This document shows, piece after piece, positions 56,701 through 62,542 of a stretch of 64,000 bases of DNA. The notes beneath the pieces are model-generated. The model did no database searches, was not told the origin of the DNA, and was given only the letters and a program-made list of their open reading frames with translations. The translations under genes were made by a program, and so were the position numbers. Positions within the stretch are counted from its first letter, which is position 1. Each line of letters begins with the position of its first letter. Source of the stretch: CAZSNT01 sp964607765 (GTDB lineage: Bacteria > Verrucomicrobiota > Lentisphaeria > Oligosphaerales > JABHEG01); contig CAZSNT010000015.1 of assembly GCA_964607765.1 (NCBI GenBank), positions 1 through 64,000 on the forward strand, written 5' to 3'.

Positions 56701-57707
56701 ACGGCAGAGACCATGACGGCAACGCCGGCACGCCGAACGTCGGCGTGGATACGCCGCTGGTGGGCGACGGTCTGCCGGTGGTGGGCACGGCGGAAGGCGA
56801 TACCTATCCGGTGACGTTCCAGTGGGATTCGGCTGTTGGCGCGCGCCTGTATCGGGTGTATGTCGAAACGTATGGCGATGAAGTGGTGGTCAACCGTGTG
56901 GCTGTGACGGGCGGGAACACGTCGTACGGCCCTGTCAGCCTGCGGCCGGGCAGGTACCGCTGGCACGTGATCGCGATCAATGACATTGGGGTGAAGGAGT
57001 GGAGCCGGCCGGTTTACTTTGCGATCAAGGCGGACATCGCGGCCGTGGATCCCCTGCCGTTGCTGGACGACTTCAACGCCGCACCTGGAGCGGGCGGCGT
57101 AACGTTCACCGGGAATTGGGAAGTGCCGGGCACTGCGCTCAAACTCTTCGTGTTCAACGTGGAACAGAAGACGGGCGTGATCAGCACGTACGCCGCTGCT
57201 GACATGGACAACCCCGCGAACTTCGCGGCGCGCGGACAGGACTTCAGTTTCACGGTTCCGGACCCGGCGCAGAACGAGCCGGGGGTTGTGTATCAGTATT
57301 CGGCTCGCGGCGTCACCGGCACCAAGCGAGGGCCGTGGTCGGACAGGAAGCGGTACGCAGGCTATCTGCCGGCTGGCGGGGCTGCCCAGATCAGCATTCC
57401 GGAGATTCAGTTCAACGCCGCGACCTGGGGCGCTTCGACGGAGATCAACGTCATCGGCGCAACGAATGCGGCGCAGATGGAGTTCGAGGCGTTCGTGTTC
57501 GACCTGACGACCGGCACGAAGACCAACGACGATCCGCCCAACAACATTGCACCCGTGGCTGCCGACGCCAACGGCGACGGGACGCTGCTCAAGGCCAATC
57601 TGCCCGCGGCGTTCACAGCGGGCCAGACCATCCTGTACATCCGTGCCAGAGGCACGAATGCTGCAGGGGCAGGCGGCTGGAGCGATTACCTGATGCTGTT
57701 CAACTAG
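47796..57707 (+). CDS. Giant adhesin-like surface protein (cadherin-like and Calx-beta repeats)
   Basis: 3,303 aa, start chosen at the ATG that opens a signal peptide (to about residue 32, SVRA). Order: a module homologous to that of the upstream protein (YSPGQALSV, LPAGWTLG, ATPDPLTLSE; about 40-165); a cadherin-like unit (about 168-290); a long region with DUF-type beta sequence; four repeats of about 145 aa beginning VNDAP with TEGD and VDD motifs (769-1345); an adhesin-type unit (1345-1505); Calx-beta array (about 1628-2605), four of whose units are 123-128 aa; and fibronectin-like C-terminal domains (about 2610-3303). Very acidic with many Asp-rich turns, typical of calcium-stabilised adhesins. 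No sorting signal or membrane anchor is visible at the C-terminus. Confidence 0.88.
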   Translation: MKNTRYATSIRKASAWILLTASVTATTSVRAAVEITHNVTGGKYSPGQALSVDLVIGGDTLEAPLRGLAITPTLPAGWTLGAAQGTGDDTAMTIELAPAGDSYLWSGGDAGAFPITITYAVNTTAQSTGDKDIRSSVNVTDGNYDPFATSFWATPDPLTLSELKLFNTMPDAATVNEDTEDNIIDVLGNDTDDGGTTVTQALANDPTGVLAQAKVTALNGQQADQDGNTDDINTTNGQVFLENGVVLYDPNENFFGQDTFTYTAEDGDGNSDTATVTVTVDNVNDLPQLDLWGGPLLYVEDSGQQLLNGQQGNVNVTDQEGTDFNGGQLIAYMPSYVPANNVLSVMHEGNAAGQIGVGGGTVSYGGQPIGTIAGGQDSDLVISLNAAVDTTTIRALISGLTYANASQDPSEEHRKVHVFLDDGDSAAQVSSHVFGVDIMQARNADGTFMFMLDVETDSSVRSIDVTTPGSRGAFTLTQQGLAQGGVERGYWADRHSGRAEWYVEAEQLASLDAYGDGDYTLTFNYVNGTDSGPVTVPFGPWGLPSDPTMALVNPGGGVDDTSYYSFLGSIDPSAHIVMLMAESGDDDTDELYPVSATQSDTFGDMDIGDGVWETEVLVAYAARSTVDGIPTTTRKGALVRDEVVRGNVYTISGTIAYGQGVAVPPTGTLGADIQVLDGQFTRYAGEAEVTGNTYSVRVPPGTYYVQALHDTNDNRSHDYLEPSGLYDNNPQWPGTPIVITNADAPGRNITLQPNQGDGGGGLPTRTVVVESVNDAPTVAATQANLVTTEGDNATVIDGALAVADADDSALNGATVAITANYVQGEDVLAFQTTPQIVGNWNAGNGTLTLSAATATSPTVAEVQAALRTVTYQNTNGNDPDVQTRTVTVTVTDCNSDGIGSVVPGTLTGMDTRDVEVTAVNDAPTMNATAAALDYTEGDGQVAVDAGVTLADVDDDNMTGAEVRITTNYDNGEDRLAFVDQGGITGDFNITEGKLTLTGGATNAAYQAALRTVTYENQNTGDPGLGPRTVELKVSDANSDGEGGGRVAQWSTPVTRTINIAAVNDAPDITGSGTALPYTEGDAAAAIDNTINVTDLDDTNMNGATVVVFAGYQSGADVLDYPAQIGNITGSFTAGNATLTLQGSDSRANYVTALRSITYQNTSEAPTEAARTIRFTVTDSNSAGNGGTRAALNDVFDRVVNVDAKNDAPRVLVADLDLDYTEDDGAVALDAAFTLSDVDDTQMAGATVVISANYQNGEDVLALPAPVNNITGAWNAGTLTLQGADTVANYQTAIRTVTYENTNAGNPNTSTRTVTVTVTDSNSGGIGDRAALAGNDTRDITVAARNDAPVLDGSGDLVLTAIDEDVQDGNNAGDTVAALLASDGGTPITDADGAAQDAIAVTGADSSNGAWEYDTGARGWTGFGTPAPNNAVLLDADDKIRFVPNADWNGAVNPGITFRAWDETTGTSGDTGVDTTTNGGTTAFSTATETAAITVNSINDTPVAYDAFESVLAGQQPAQVREITLRATDIDSAVAEYWVSVNGGNDWTMLQAGDPTDVDATAGGAALELVAAVPAQGNPPVDVEVKVRYTLPAGNVAPDFTDTFLFRTKDAEAAPTRTDLWSNNATVTVRTGVITTLTSQTAETAEDAGAANHQATFTVELAFAPGAGEVVTVDMVSSDTTEGAIDPTTLAFTAANWNVPAAVTVTGVNDDVDDGDIGYQIDFDVDSTDDGSAFEDFPVTPLALTNIDDDTAGVTVSEATANVTEGGATDTYTVVLDSEPTQNVAVTLNYDENQLGLGASRGALQLDFTPANWDTAQTVTITPVEDDLVEGPQQVVIQQVVASTDALYNGGDPDVGDVTVNVTDNDTATVAFQAATGATANEAAATHNVQVALAINSTPANGRLGAVVTVDVTDQGSGSATSGVDYTALPAGKRTIQFPVNSQAGTLPAGIDVQPDLLIEGDETIDLGLAVTGGPATAVAPTAHTATITDDDFATVAFVNATSNTGNEATAAHNVVVELSTTAGGTLAGPVTVDVTDQLTGSATSGTDYTAWPGNEKTVQFAAGSQNGSQQNVSIDVQQDDYVEGDETVALGLAVAGGVATSVAPTAHTTTIIDDDTATIAFQNPVSATNDEAGATHNVNVELVIDSTPAGGKLAAPVSVDITDQTTGSAASGTDYTAWNNNKKTVQFAADSQAGTQPVGIDVLQDALVEGDETVVLGLAVVGAGPVQDGAQTAHTATITDDDIATVAFNQAASATVDEQTATHDVAVDLMINSTPAGATLVQAVVVDVTDQGTGTATSGTDYTAWTNNKKTIQFAAGTGAASQNAGIDVIDDPSREGDETVDLDLTIVSGIAAAVNPSAHTATIKDDDVPGVTISKANGAVTEGGAGDSYTVVLNTQPTANVTVTVHYDDSQINTAKATRAPNTTDLTFTPTLWGQAQTVNVAAVDDTIVEGTHNAAITHSSASADADYAQGAIAINNIDIGITDNDTATVEFNTATTQANEGDPQFGIGVALRTSPTGATLGAAVTADVRDLGTGTVTDDYQQVGTSTYTFNAGAQDGDVVTQNFGINDDRPYEDPETINFVLENVTGQATLGTVTNHTVTIVDNDPDAQSARGFTKAGEATQDGKHIELLVTDETNTGASLTYWAGKGPFNPQQPLVAPNPLDDNDLTALNGATTWQGGTLEVLQVQQVSGPTRAQFVMKAIVKYTPPPAVGGKLFRGLDKFYYVVKDENDTGVSIAMLVQITVGTPPWYPYIAWDDATVGFYQVRIVDKATGAQAFATNISGRTVVDPYAYISRGSTGLEEGDYEVYYRELDAGTGAWGAWVQLDDITVEYPDATQPTQLAEMAETDGTRAATGNWNFEFLPEWAAGYVMEIYYQEATGAWALVRTFEVVFQPDADGVVLLNQLVEKYGVYLGREGWYKWRVLGFNPEGDGPWSAERQFQVAAVPDPTEEPPRVDAATMRPGAVNDGRDHDGNAGTPNVGVDTPLVGDGLPVVGTAEGDTYPVTFQWDSAVGARLYRVYVETYGDEVVVNRVAVTGGNTSYGPVSLRPGRYRWHVIAINDIGVKEWSRPVYFAIKADIAAVDPLPLLDDFNAAPGAGGVTFTGNWEVPGTALKLFVFNVEQKTGVISTYAAADMDNPANFAARGQDFSFTVPDPAQNEPGVVYQYSARGVTGTKRGPWSDRKRYAGYLPAGGAAQISIPEIQFNAATWGASTEINVIGATNAAQMEFEAFVFDLTTGTKTNDDPPNNIAPVAADANGDGTLLKANLPAAFTAGQTILYIRARGTNAAGAGGWSDYLMLFN
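50104..51830 (+). repeat. Four cadherin-like coding repeats of about 430 bp
   Basis: Units begin near 50104, 50553, 50985 and 51405, each encoding VNDAP or NDAP, then TEGD or TEDD, a VDD turn, NYxxGED and a TVTYxN strand. Sequence has diverged between units. Confidence 0.75.
53394..54900 (+). repeat. Four Calx-beta coding repeats of about 370-385 bp
   Basis: Units start near 53394, 53773, 54142 and 54526 with ATVAF or ATIAF, each followed by a VDVTDQ/VDITDQ strand, SGxDYTA and a closing ATITDDD or similar. Stretches such as GCCACGAGCGGC recur at the DNA level, indicating expansion by duplication. Confidence 0.8.
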
Positions 57708-57714
57708 ACGGCAT

Positions 57715-57746
57715 GTGCCGGAAGCGCGCAGGCGTGCGTCCGGCAC
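57715..57746 (+). other. Intergenic stem-loop before the beta-barrel gene
   Basis: Perfect 8-bp arms GTGCCGGA/TCCGGCAC with further partial pairing inside, just after the giant gene's stop codon. There is no T-run, so it is more likely an mRNA-stabilising or processing hairpin between a very large gene and a barrel gene needing different expression. Confidence 0.45.
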
Positions 57747-57843
57747 CAGCCACGTGGAAGTTCCGCGGGATCCGTGTGAGGAAACAGGAAGAAAAAGCCG
57801 CAGCTTGCTGGAAGCTCGGCCAAGAGGAGGCTTTGGGAGCAAC

Positions 57844-58800
57844 ATGAGAAGAGTTATTGTCGGTCTCGCTCTGCTGGGAGCTGGTGCAGCGGTCAACGCG
57901 CAGCAGGAAGGGAGCAACTGGGCGGTCTCGGTGGGAGCGACCTACCGCAGTTTCAGCGATGTGTCGCTCAACGCGCGGCAGTTCAGCAACCCGGCAGCCA
58001 GTGCAGACGACTACGTCAACGGCGGGCAGAACTCGGTTGCGGGCCTGTTCGGCGTTCTTGACAATCGCAACGCCAACGATCCGGCGCCTGCACTGCGCGG
58101 CCAGAACGACGATGTCGGCGGCATCTCTCTGGACACCATCGCAGTGGGCGAACACGACGAGAGTCTGGATGACAGTGTAGGGGCGGCTGTGGGCGCGAAC
58201 CTCGCTCTGACGCAATGCGACAATTTCGTCGTCGGTCTGCAACTGGGGTTCTCCGCTGCCGGCTCCCACACGCGCGACCGGATGCCGGGCGTCGTGACGT
58301 CGGACCTGTGGGCCACGGTGGCGGGGACGGCCACGAACGGCGGCGGTCGTGTTGCAGTGCCGCATCCTGGCGCTGTGTTGCCGCCGGGCGGTGTGGGCAC
58401 CGGCTTTGCCACGACCAACGGCTACCTTGATATGGATCTGGACTTGGACGTGTACGTACTTGATGCCGGCTTGACCGGTGCGCTCCAGTTGGGCTCGGCC
58501 AGGTTCGGCGTGGGGATGGGACCCACATTGACGTTGGCTGATCTTGATCTTGACCTGACGGAGGTCGTGGATTGGAACGCGGACGGGGCGCGTCTGTATT
58601 CGCGGCGCCTTGCGGACACAACGCAGCAGGCGCTTCTCGGCGTCTACTTCAGTGCCGGGGTGTCGTGCGATGTGACAGAACGGCTGGGCGTGGGCGTGGA
58701 ATACCGGCACGACCACGTGTTCAGCGAGTTGGAGTCAACCTACGCGGACATCGATCTGAACGGCGGAACGACACAACTGAAGGTGACGTACCGATTCTAG
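57844..58800 (+). CDS. Probable outer-membrane beta-barrel protein
   Basis: 318 aa. Signal peptide (about 1-19, ending VNAQQ). The mature chain has alternating strands with Gly/aromatic turns (WAVSVGATYRSF, LLGVYFSAGVSCDV, LGVGVEYRHDHVF) and ends LKVTYRF, the Tyr-x-Phe C-terminus expected of a BAM-inserted barrel. Not a recognised porin family; length suits 12-14 strands. It lies 136 bp after the giant adhesin gene and before a strong terminator, so it belongs to the surface operon and might anchor or export its products. Confidence 0.75.
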   Translation: MRRVIVGLALLGAGAAVNAQQEGSNWAVSVGATYRSFSDVSLNARQFSNPAASADDYVNGGQNSVAGLFGVLDNRNANDPAPALRGQNDDVGGISLDTIAVGEHDESLDDSVGAAVGANLALTQCDNFVVGLQLGFSAAGSHTRDRMPGVVTSDLWATVAGTATNGGGRVAVPHPGAVLPPGGVGTGFATTNGYLDMDLDLDVYVLDAGLTGALQLGSARFGVGMGPTLTLADLDLDLTEVVDWNADGARLYSRRLADTTQQALLGVYFSAGVSCDVTERLGVGVEYRHDHVFSELESTYADIDLNGGTTQLKVTYRF

Positions 58801-58833
58801 AGTCGTCGTGACGTGTTCCGATGGTCTACTCAA

Positions 58834-58865
58834 GGCGTCCCCTCAGGTGGGGGGACGTCTTTTTT
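58834..58865 (+). terminator. Strong Rho-independent terminator of the surface operon
   Basis: Arms GGCGTCCCC (58834-58842) and GGGGACGTC (58851-58859), nine pairs including one G-U, loop of 8 nt, followed directly by six T. Confidence 0.85.
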
Positions 58866-58906
58866 GAGGCGTTGCCTCGCTCGACAGGATGGTGTGGAGC
58901 CACACC
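58866..58906 (+). promoter_or_regulatory. Two small hairpins in the propeller-gene leader
   Basis: GAGGC-GTT-GCCTC directly after the terminator, and GGTGTG-GAGC-CACACC at 58891-58906, 30 bp before the next start codon. No known regulatory class recognised. Confidence 0.3.
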
Positions 58907-58936
58907 GGAACGGCGCGTGAGAAGCGGAGTGTCTCG

Positions 58937-61900
58937 ATGTCAAGAAGCGCCACGGCAAGAGCCCTGGTCTGTGCCTTCGTTTTATGTGGCCTGTGCAGTT
59001 TGGGGCAGCTGTCGGTCGTGTCCACGGATTGGGCTGGGCAGCCGGGGCAGGGGCACAGCGGCTACCAGGAGTCGCGGAACTGGGGCAGGGCCCTCGTCGC
59101 GGACGATGGGACCGTCGTATTCCTGTCCGAGGCGGGTGATCTGAGCGATAACCTGTCCGTCCCCGATTCAGATACTGACTGGGATGTGTTCAGTAGAACC
59201 GTTGGTGGGCAGGTTGAGCCTGTCAGCGTAGCGTTCTTCGACTTCGGTCAGGCAATGGGGCTGGCCGCGGCAGGAGGCCGGTGCATTGAGGTGCGCGAGG
59301 ACGACACTCCACCCACAAGAGAGCTGTTGCTGTGGCGCAGTCTGAGCGGCGCGGAGGACCCCACGCAGCTGGCATCGGCAAGCACCGCGTTCCGGCAGTT
59401 GCGTCTGGCCGACGGCGGCGCGTTTGTTGTTTTCCTGGCGGATGACAATGCAGGGGCGCCGGGCGATACAGAGGGACGGCTGGATGTGTTTCTCTACGCT
59501 CTTCCCGCGTCGTCCGGAGCCACCCCCGTGCGCATCAGTTCCCGCGCACATGCGGCCGGCGACAGGCATCTGTTGCGGGACTGTGAGCATCCAGACGTTT
59601 CAGACACGGGTGAGCGGGTGGCGTTTTCGTCGTCTGACAGTGGGGTGGTCGCGTCGGACACGAACGACAGTGCGGATGTTTTCCTGTGGCAGGGCGGCGC
59701 CTTGACACGGGTCAATCAGCGGCACGCGGACCAGAATGACGGGCTTGGCACGCAGACCAGCCACCCGTGCGAGCAGCCGGTCATCTCCGGTGACGGCACG
59801 ATGGTGTTTTACGTCAGCGAGGATGCGCATATCGTCTCGGGTGATTCGAACGCTGTGACGGATGTGTTCGGCTGCAACTTGGCGGCTGGAACGGCAGAGC
59901 GCGTGAGTGTGACCGCGGATGGCGAACAGACGGCCGGCCCCAGCGACTCCCCTGACTGCAGCAGCGATGCACGGTTCGTAACTTACCGGTCAACAGCGTC
60001 CAATCTGCCGGGCGCTCGGAATGGAATCTGGCAGGTGTATGTGCTGGATCGGACCTCTGGTTACGTGGAGTGTGTGTCCGTCGCTGCGGATGGGCAGGGA
60101 GCGGAGTCCGACTGCTACGCTCCGGCCATCTCGCCGAACGGGCGCTACATCACATTCTGCTCATCGGCGGACAACTTGGTCGGCAGCACGACGTCGAACT
60201 TGCAGGTCTTCCGCTACGATCGTGGGGCGCATCACGCGAATGTCCCGCCGGTGGTCGCGGATGTAGCTGTGAGCTGTCCGACTAATGATGTGGGTGAGAC
60301 GAACGAGTGTCAGATCGCGCTGGCCGGAACGGACAGCGACGGTCCTGCGGCGCTTTCATACCGCATCGAGGCGCTTCCCGACGGCTCGGAAGGTGTCATC
60401 ACCGACAGTTCTCACAGCGCAATTGCTGCGGGTGAGTCGGTTGTCCCGGCTCGCCTACCCCTCATTTTCCGACCGGCGGAAGGCTATGCTGGGGCGGTTG
60501 TCCTGGCCTACAACGCCTACGATGGCGCGCAGTGGTCTCGGTCTGCTCGGCTCAGCATCGCCGTAACGGATCGCCTGGCGCTGGTCAGCGCAGACGCGAA
60601 CGGGGACCCGGGCAACGGTCACTCCCCACCTGCCATCAGCGTTGGGCAGGTCACGCTTCCCACGTTCGGGAGCGAGTTGGGGATGTCAGGTGACGCGCGA
60701 TGGGTTGTGTTTGCGACAGAAGCCCAGAGTCTATCCGGGGTAGGGCAGGGGGGCGTTGTGCTGCGCGATCGGCAGACGTCGAACACCTACACGCTGGCCA
60801 CGTTCTTTGCCGCAGGTGAGGGTGGCCTCAGTTTTCCCGTGATGGGATTGAACGGAACTGCTGTCGCATACGTGCTCGAGAACTACCGATTGCGCTGGCA
60901 CCGCGTTGATCCGGCGTCGCCTCCCGGCCTGACGGCGGACAGGGAACGGGTTATAGCGAACGAATTGGACCTGCGCAACCTGTCGCTCAGCGGGGATGGC
61001 ACGCGCGTGGTTTTCCAATCCGTGGAGAACCCCATTCAGGGCACTGACGGCGACGGTGAGGCAGACGTCTATCTCTGGGAGCCGGAGAGTGACACGCTCG
61101 CTCTCGTGAGTCAAGGACACCAGGGCGCTCCCACAGACCACGGCTGTGTTGTTCCCGCGATCAGCGCGGACGGCCGCTGCGTTGTTTTCGGCACAAGAGG
61201 CAGCTTGAAGGAGGGCGTTGCCGCGAGCACGAACCACTCCATCTGGATCAAGTATCTTGACACGGGAACGTGCGCGAAAGTTGTGGAAACAAGCGGCACG
61301 GTTTCTGACATGTCACTGTCGCGATTCGGCCGTTACGTGTGCTGCGCAGTCGGGACCACGACCACGGTGTACGACGTAACCAAGCCTGAGGGACAGCGTG
61401 AGCTGCTGACGATCGCGGGGACGCGGTCGCCGCGGTTGTCCGCGGACGGCCGCTTCGTCTCGTTCGGCAGTAACAGGACTGACCTCAGTCCGCTGTCTGA
61501 CGGCGTGTCGAACCCCGCCAGCGACACGCTCCGCCAACTCTATCGGTACGACCGCAGCAGCGGGGTCTACTCGCCGTTGTCGCACGACGGCAGTTCCTAC
61601 GGCGACAACAACTCGCACAACGGTCCGCTATCCCTGGACGGTCGCTATGCGGCGTTCTCCACCGATGCCGTGGGTTTCCCGGGCGACGGCAGCGCGTTTC
61701 GTGACATTTTCGTGGCAGACCTCGGAGAGGCGTTCAACGCAGCGCCCGTCTGCCAGGGAAGCAATGTGGTGATGGACACCGAGACGTCCCTGAACGTGCA
61801 GCTGACCGGCAGTGATGCAGACGGCAGCGATCTGGCGTTCGAGATCGTCACCGCCCCTGGGCACGGCAGCCTGAGCTCGATCTCTTACCCGGGAGTTGGG

Positions 61901-62503
61901 GGCGGGCACGCATCGGTTGTCTACACGCTGACGGAGTCATGGGCGGGCACTGACACGTTTACATTTCGTGCTCTTGACGCCGCGGCCGAGTCGACGCCGG
62001 TCACGGTGACTGTGGAGATTCGGGAGGTGGAAGCCGTCCTGGCACTGGCCGAGGGTTGGAACGCTTTCAGTCTGCCCATGGTGCCGGAGCAGAATGGGGA
62101 TCCTGCCGTGATTCTCTCGGACGGCGGTCGCGGCGTGGTCTACGAAGGGGCAATTTGGACGTGGCTCAATGGGCGTTGGCGTGCTGTCGATCAGTTGACG
62201 GCGGGGCAGGGCTACCTGTTGCGCTGTCCGGCGGGGGTGGGGCCGGTGACTGTCAGGGGGTTGCCCGTGGTAGAATCGGTGCGTGCCCTGGCGCCGGGCT
62301 GGAGCTTCATCGGGCCGGTGGGGTACACGGGGACTGTGACCGTACAGGCCGATGTGCAGGGCAACGCTTTGGACAGCAGCAGGCTGGTTCAGCGCAGCGG
62401 CGGTGTCTACCAGCAGGTCAACGGTGGTGTGTTGTCCAAGGCCGGCGCTTACTGGCTGTATGCCGGGGAGGGGCAGTCTTTCGATCTGGGCCTGCGGCCG
62501 TAA
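58937..62503 (+). CDS. Exported TolB/WD40-like beta-propeller protein
   Basis: 1,188 aa from the ATG preceded by GGAG. Signal peptide to about residue 27. Two propeller regions (about 28-425 and 555-930) are built of PD40/TolB-type blades with recurrent motifs ISPNGRYITFCSSADNLVG, ISADGRCVVFGTRG and LSADGRFVSFGSNRTDL. Between them lies an Ig-like unit (PPVVADVAVSCPTND). After the second propeller come another Ig-like unit (VVMDTETSLNVQLTGSDADG) and a C-terminal domain of about 150 aa starting LAEGWNAFSLPM and including GYLLRCPAGVG and ALAPGWSFIGP, a form seen at the ends of PVC exported proteins. No enzyme motif. Function unknown. Confidence 0.8.
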   Translation: MSRSATARALVCAFVLCGLCSLGQLSVVSTDWAGQPGQGHSGYQESRNWGRALVADDGTVVFLSEAGDLSDNLSVPDSDTDWDVFSRTVGGQVEPVSVAFFDFGQAMGLAAAGGRCIEVREDDTPPTRELLLWRSLSGAEDPTQLASASTAFRQLRLADGGAFVVFLADDNAGAPGDTEGRLDVFLYALPASSGATPVRISSRAHAAGDRHLLRDCEHPDVSDTGERVAFSSSDSGVVASDTNDSADVFLWQGGALTRVNQRHADQNDGLGTQTSHPCEQPVISGDGTMVFYVSEDAHIVSGDSNAVTDVFGCNLAAGTAERVSVTADGEQTAGPSDSPDCSSDARFVTYRSTASNLPGARNGIWQVYVLDRTSGYVECVSVAADGQGAESDCYAPAISPNGRYITFCSSADNLVGSTTSNLQVFRYDRGAHHANVPPVVADVAVSCPTNDVGETNECQIALAGTDSDGPAALSYRIEALPDGSEGVITDSSHSAIAAGESVVPARLPLIFRPAEGYAGAVVLAYNAYDGAQWSRSARLSIAVTDRLALVSADANGDPGNGHSPPAISVGQVTLPTFGSELGMSGDARWVVFATEAQSLSGVGQGGVVLRDRQTSNTYTLATFFAAGEGGLSFPVMGLNGTAVAYVLENYRLRWHRVDPASPPGLTADRERVIANELDLRNLSLSGDGTRVVFQSVENPIQGTDGDGEADVYLWEPESDTLALVSQGHQGAPTDHGCVVPAISADGRCVVFGTRGSLKEGVAASTNHSIWIKYLDTGTCAKVVETSGTVSDMSLSRFGRYVCCAVGTTTTVYDVTKPEGQRELLTIAGTRSPRLSADGRFVSFGSNRTDLSPLSDGVSNPASDTLRQLYRYDRSSGVYSPLSHDGSSYGDNNSHNGPLSLDGRYAAFSTDAVGFPGDGSAFRDIFVADLGEAFNAAPVCQGSNVVMDTETSLNVQLTGSDADGSDLAFEIVTAPGHGSLSSISYPGVGGGHASVVYTLTESWAGTDTFTFRALDAAAESTPVTVTVEIREVEAVLALAEGWNAFSLPMVPEQNGDPAVILSDGGRGVVYEGAIWTWLNGRWRAVDQLTAGQGYLLRCPAGVGPVTVRGLPVVESVRALAPGWSFIGPVGYTGTVTVQADVQGNALDSSRLVQRSGGVYQQVNGGVLSKAGAYWLYAGEGQSFDLGLRP

Positions 62504-62542
62504 GTCTGGCCGTGTCGGTACCGTGGGGCTGTCTCAGAGAGA

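Noticed and set aside
49665..57917. A continuous open frame of about 2,750 codons on the minus strand opposite the giant adhesin gene
   Set aside because: It mirrors the GC-rich, Asp/Thr/Val-biased codons of the plus-strand repeats, reads as Arg/His/Val-rich low complexity, and has no domains, signal or ribosome site. The plus strand has a signal peptide and clear repeat domains.
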